A DNA stretch of 64,000 nucleotides from DAOUJW01 sp965218945 (GTDB lineage: Bacteria > Chloroflexota > Dehalococcoidia > Lucifugimonadales > UBA2985): the NCBI GenBank assembly GCA_965218945.1, contig OZ244718.1:1860001-1924000 (forward strand), given 5' to 3'. This document shows, piece after piece, positions 61,781-64,000 of this stretch. The notes under the pieces were generated by a model. That model saw nothing but the letters and a program-made list of their open reading frames with translations, did not search any database and was not told the DNA's origin. Made by a program: the position numbers and the translations under genes. Positions within the stretch are counted from its first letter, which is position 1. Every line of letters starts with the position of its first letter.

Positions 61781-62668
61781 TTAGCTCCCCTGCGCTTCCT
61801 TCGCCGCGCTCGCCTCTGCGAGAGCCAGAACGCCCTGCGCTCGCTTGACCACCGGCACGTCGATCATCACGCCGTCGATGGAGGTCGCGCCCCTTCCCTG
61901 GGCCTCCGCCTCTTCAAAGGCAGCAACCACCTTACGCGCGTACTCGACATCCTCCGGCAGCGGGCTGAACTGCTCATTGATAGGTCCCACCTGCGCCGGG
62001 TGGATGGCGAACTTGCCCTTGTACCCCAGTCTCTTGCCCACGTCGATGTCCCGCCTCAGTCCCTCCTCATCCCGGAAGTTGGCGTAAACTATGTCCAGGG
62101 GAACAACGCCTGCCGCCTTGGCGGCTATTGCCACCATAGCCCTTGGCATATACACTTCGTCACCCTCCGGCGTGCGCTTGACCTCCATATCCACGGTGTA
62201 GTCCTCGGCGCCAAAGGCCACGGCCACAACGCGAGGAGATGCCGCGCAGATGGAGTATGCGTTCACCATCGCCAGCGCCGACTCCAGAAACAGGACAAGC
62301 CTGATATGCCCTCTGTCCAGCCCGGCCTTCGCCTCGACACCTGCAATTATCTTGTCCACCTCCTGGACGTCCCAGGCGTTTTCGACCTTGCCCACATTCA
62401 CCCCGTAGGTGTGAGGGCTCACCGCCGCCGCCAGGTCTTCCTCCAGCCAGCCGGTGTCAAGGGCGTTCACCCGCACCACCAGCTTGTGGCCGGCCTGCGC
62501 CAGTACAGGCAGCATGTCGGATATGACGTTCCGGGCCGCGGACTTCTCGCCCACCGGGACAGAGTCCTCCATATCGGGCACCAGGATATCGGCAGTGAAG
62601 GACACCGCCTTTTCCTGCATGTCCCTCCGGTTACCCGGGACAAATAGAAGGCTTCTCATTATTTCCAC
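61781..62668 (-). CDS. CitE/HpcH-type CoA-ester lyase
   Basis: 295 residues from a GTG start 5 nt after AGGAGG; an ATG three codons on is the alternative. TIM-barrel family that cleaves or forms malyl/citramalyl/citryl-CoA-type esters with Mg. Motifs: RSLLFVPGNRRDMQEKA, DILVPDMEDSV, VVRVNALDTGW, RLVLFLESALAMVNAY, VAFGAEDYTVDM, GVVPLDIVYANF, GKFAIHPAQVGPIN. A stand-alone CitE without CitD or CitF suggests a citramalyl-, malyl- or related lyase rather than citrate lyase. Confidence 0.87.
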   Translation of the reverse strand: MEIMRSLLFVPGNRRDMQEKAVSFTADILVPDMEDSVPVGEKSAARNVISDMLPVLAQAGHKLVVRVNALDTGWLEEDLAAAVSPHTYGVNVGKVENAWDVQEVDKIIAGVEAKAGLDRGHIRLVLFLESALAMVNAYSICAASPRVVAVAFGAEDYTVDMEVKRTPEGDEVYMPRAMVAIAAKAAGVVPLDIVYANFRDEEGLRRDIDVGKRLGYKGKFAIHPAQVGPINEQFSPLPEDVEYARKVVAAFEEAEAQGRGATSIDGVMIDVPVVKRAQGVLALAEASAAKEAQGS

Positions 62669-62727
62669 AGTAACCTCCTGTTGATTAAGGAGCCCAGTGA
62701 CAAAGCGGGCTCCATCGCTCTAGACAA

Positions 62728-62736
62728 AGTATAGCA
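62728..62736 (-). promoter_or_regulatory. Extended -10 promoter of the lyase-folB-lipoprotein operon
   Basis: TGCTATACT on the minus strand (62736-62728), 60 nt from the GTG. No good -35. Confidence 0.5.
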
Positions 62737-62843
62737 CGTTTGTCAGGCCTGCCCTATTAGTCCAGTTACGTATATTTTGGCGTGCCTATCTCTGCGAATC
62801 TCACCATCGGAGAGGGCCGGCAATCGATTTTTGGCGCAACGAC

Positions 62844-62852
62844 TGGTATAAT
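62844..62852 (+). promoter_or_regulatory. Extended -10 promoter of the hydrolase/macro fusion gene
   Basis: TGGTATAAT, 46 nt before the ATG. No clear -35. Confidence 0.55.
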
Positions 62853-62898
62853 CGCATCGGGAAGTGCATCGCTTCCCCGACCGAAAGGAGGCAACGCA

Positions 62899-64000
62899 AT
62901 GACGCAGGAAGAGACGAGCAAGCCCGAGTTTCGCCTGGAAGACCTCCTCCCAATGGCGAGTGAGGGATACGCATTCGAGACAATCTGCGACACCGCTCGC
63001 GAAAACACCGTTGTAATAGGCATTCAGCAGAGCTGGCTGCAACCCTTAGCGGAGAACGTCTACGAGGTAACCCTGCAGTCCAACAGGGGCCTGTGCCAGG
63101 CCATACTGACCGTGGCCCAGGGAAAGCCCGGCGTGGTGCTGTGGATTCCCGGCGCCGGCGAGAACCTGAACGGCCCGGCGGGTGGGGTGTACGCCGAGCT
63201 GACTCCGGAGTTCCAGGCCGTCGACATCAGCTCCCTGCGCATGGGATACCGAGACCCAACCTCCCTTGATGAGTGCGCCCTGGACGTCCTGATGTGGCTC
63301 TGCTTCCTGACGGGCGTCGGGGCCAAACAGGCCGTGCTGGTCGGAAACGCGCTGGGCGTCACCGCGGCCATACCCGCCTCAATTGTCCACCCCATGGTCC
63401 AGGCGCTAGCCGCGATAAGCTCACAGGAAGAGGGCACCGAGATGATTGGCAAGATAGCGCCCAAGCCCATCCTCATCATGCACGGCGAGCAAGACAGGCG
63501 CATCCCAGTAGATATGGCCCGCGAGATCTTCAATCGGGCCAACGAGCCGAAGGAGTTGGTGACCTATCCCGAAGGCACATTTTCCCTGAACGAGTGCGCC
63601 GGGGAGGTGCAAGAGAAGCTGGGGCCGTGGATAGCAGACCGTCTAGGCGCGTCCGAGGCGTTCAAGGAGGCATCCCTGGAGTCCAAGGACGGCCGCTTCC
63701 CGGCCATATCCAGGCTTGTCTACCCGCAGGAGGGCGGCCCTCCAAAAGAGATTGTGCTCACGCGAGACGACATCGTGGGAATGGACGTTGACGCTATAGT
63801 CAGCACCACAGGCTCCTGGCTCGACCTGAAGCACTCCGTCCTGGCCGGGGCTATCGTCGACCAGGGGGGATGGAACATTCAAGAGCAGCTATGGGGCCTG
63901 GCCCCTCTGTTCGTGGGAGAAGTAGGCGTAACGGACGCAGGCAGCCTCAAGGCGAAGCACATCTTGCACACCATCACCGGCGGCGAGAGCTCGGGTGAGC
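62899..64000 (+). CDS. Partial alpha/beta-hydrolase-like protein fused to a macro-like domain
   Basis: Open for 367 codons to the window edge; AAAGGAGG RBS 7 nt before the ATG. Residues about 60-265 look like an alpha/beta-hydrolase fold (GVVLWIPGAGEN, AVLVGNALGVTAA, KPILIMHGEQDRRIP). The nucleophile elbow reads G-N-A-L-G (149-153), with Ala151 where Ser is expected, and no GH-type catalytic His is seen after GEQD; only Asp199 is kept. From about residue 288 a macro-domain-like segment follows: TRDDIVGMDVDAIVSTTGSW, a GG loop, and GEVGVTDAGSLKAKHILHT. Probably a non-hydrolytic sensor or ADP-ribose-linked protein; function unknown. Confidence 0.65.
   Translation, partial: MTQEETSKPEFRLEDLLPMASEGYAFETICDTARENTVVIGIQQSWLQPLAENVYEVTLQSNRGLCQAILTVAQGKPGVVLWIPGAGENLNGPAGGVYAELTPEFQAVDISSLRMGYRDPTSLDECALDVLMWLCFLTGVGAKQAVLVGNALGVTAAIPASIVHPMVQALAAISSQEEGTEMIGKIAPKPILIMHGEQDRRIPVDMAREIFNRANEPKELVTYPEGTFSLNECAGEVQEKLGPWIADRLGASEAFKEASLESKDGRFPAISRLVYPQEGGPPKEIVLTRDDIVGMDVDAIVSTTGSWLDLKHSVLAGAIVDQGGWNIQEQLWGLAPLFVGEVGVTDAGSLKAKHILHTITGGESSGE

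Overview
The window looks like the chromosome of a free-living bacterium, most likely a member of the Chloroflexota (Dehalococcoidia/SAR202-like). This is inferred from the style of the lipoproteins, the expanded family-5 solute-binding proteins, and the rplI-dnaB-dnaD-AAA replication cluster; no 16S rRNA or other decisive marker is present. GC content is moderate (mid-50s by eye).

Left and centre (about 1-53,800): a 53-kb tandem array of 24 paralogous genes for extracytoplasmic solute-binding lipoproteins (SBP_bac_5, the DppA/OppA/NikA type). All lie on the minus strand, and no permease, ATPase or regulator is interspersed. I number them SBP-01 to SBP-24 from left to right; transcription runs right to left. 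SBP-04 is a pseudogene (5' truncation plus an amber codon). Almost every gene is a self-contained cassette: a TTGACA-N17-TAGNNT promoter whose -10 sits about 39 nt from the ATG, a short leader with a conserved box, one gene, and a strong GC-rich hairpin terminator. The array falls into three clades by the mid-protein segment: A (17 copies), B (SBP-02, 13, 15, 17, 18) and C (SBP-11, 12). Several genes are mosaics of these clades. Patches of near-identical DNA between distant copies point to recombination or gene conversion. At the extreme left a different, truncated lipoprotein gene carries the same promoter and leader.

Mobile DNA inside the array: two IS1-type elements (11031-11891 and 29269-30151) and two 183-bp MITEs with matching ends (14020-14202 and 51482-51664). 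All four sit exactly 82 bp upstream of an SBP start codon, just outside the -35 box. An ISAs1-family element (53785-54963, 9-bp target duplication) sits 85 bp upstream of SBP-24 and marks the right border of the array.

Right (about 55,000-64,000): ordinary housekeeping DNA. It holds tRNA-Glu(CUC), a DUF402 protein, a HIT protein, an operon rplI-dnaB-dnaD-like-tandem AAA+ loader, and an operon CitE-like lyase-folB-thioredoxin-like lipoprotein. At the right edge is a partial fusion of an alpha/beta-hydrolase fold (catalytic Ser and His apparently lost) to a macro-like domain.

The most unusual content is the array. It appears to be a large, individually transcribed repertoire of binding lipoproteins sharing a conserved CYxHGC motif, presumably served by transporters encoded elsewhere or acting as surface receptors.
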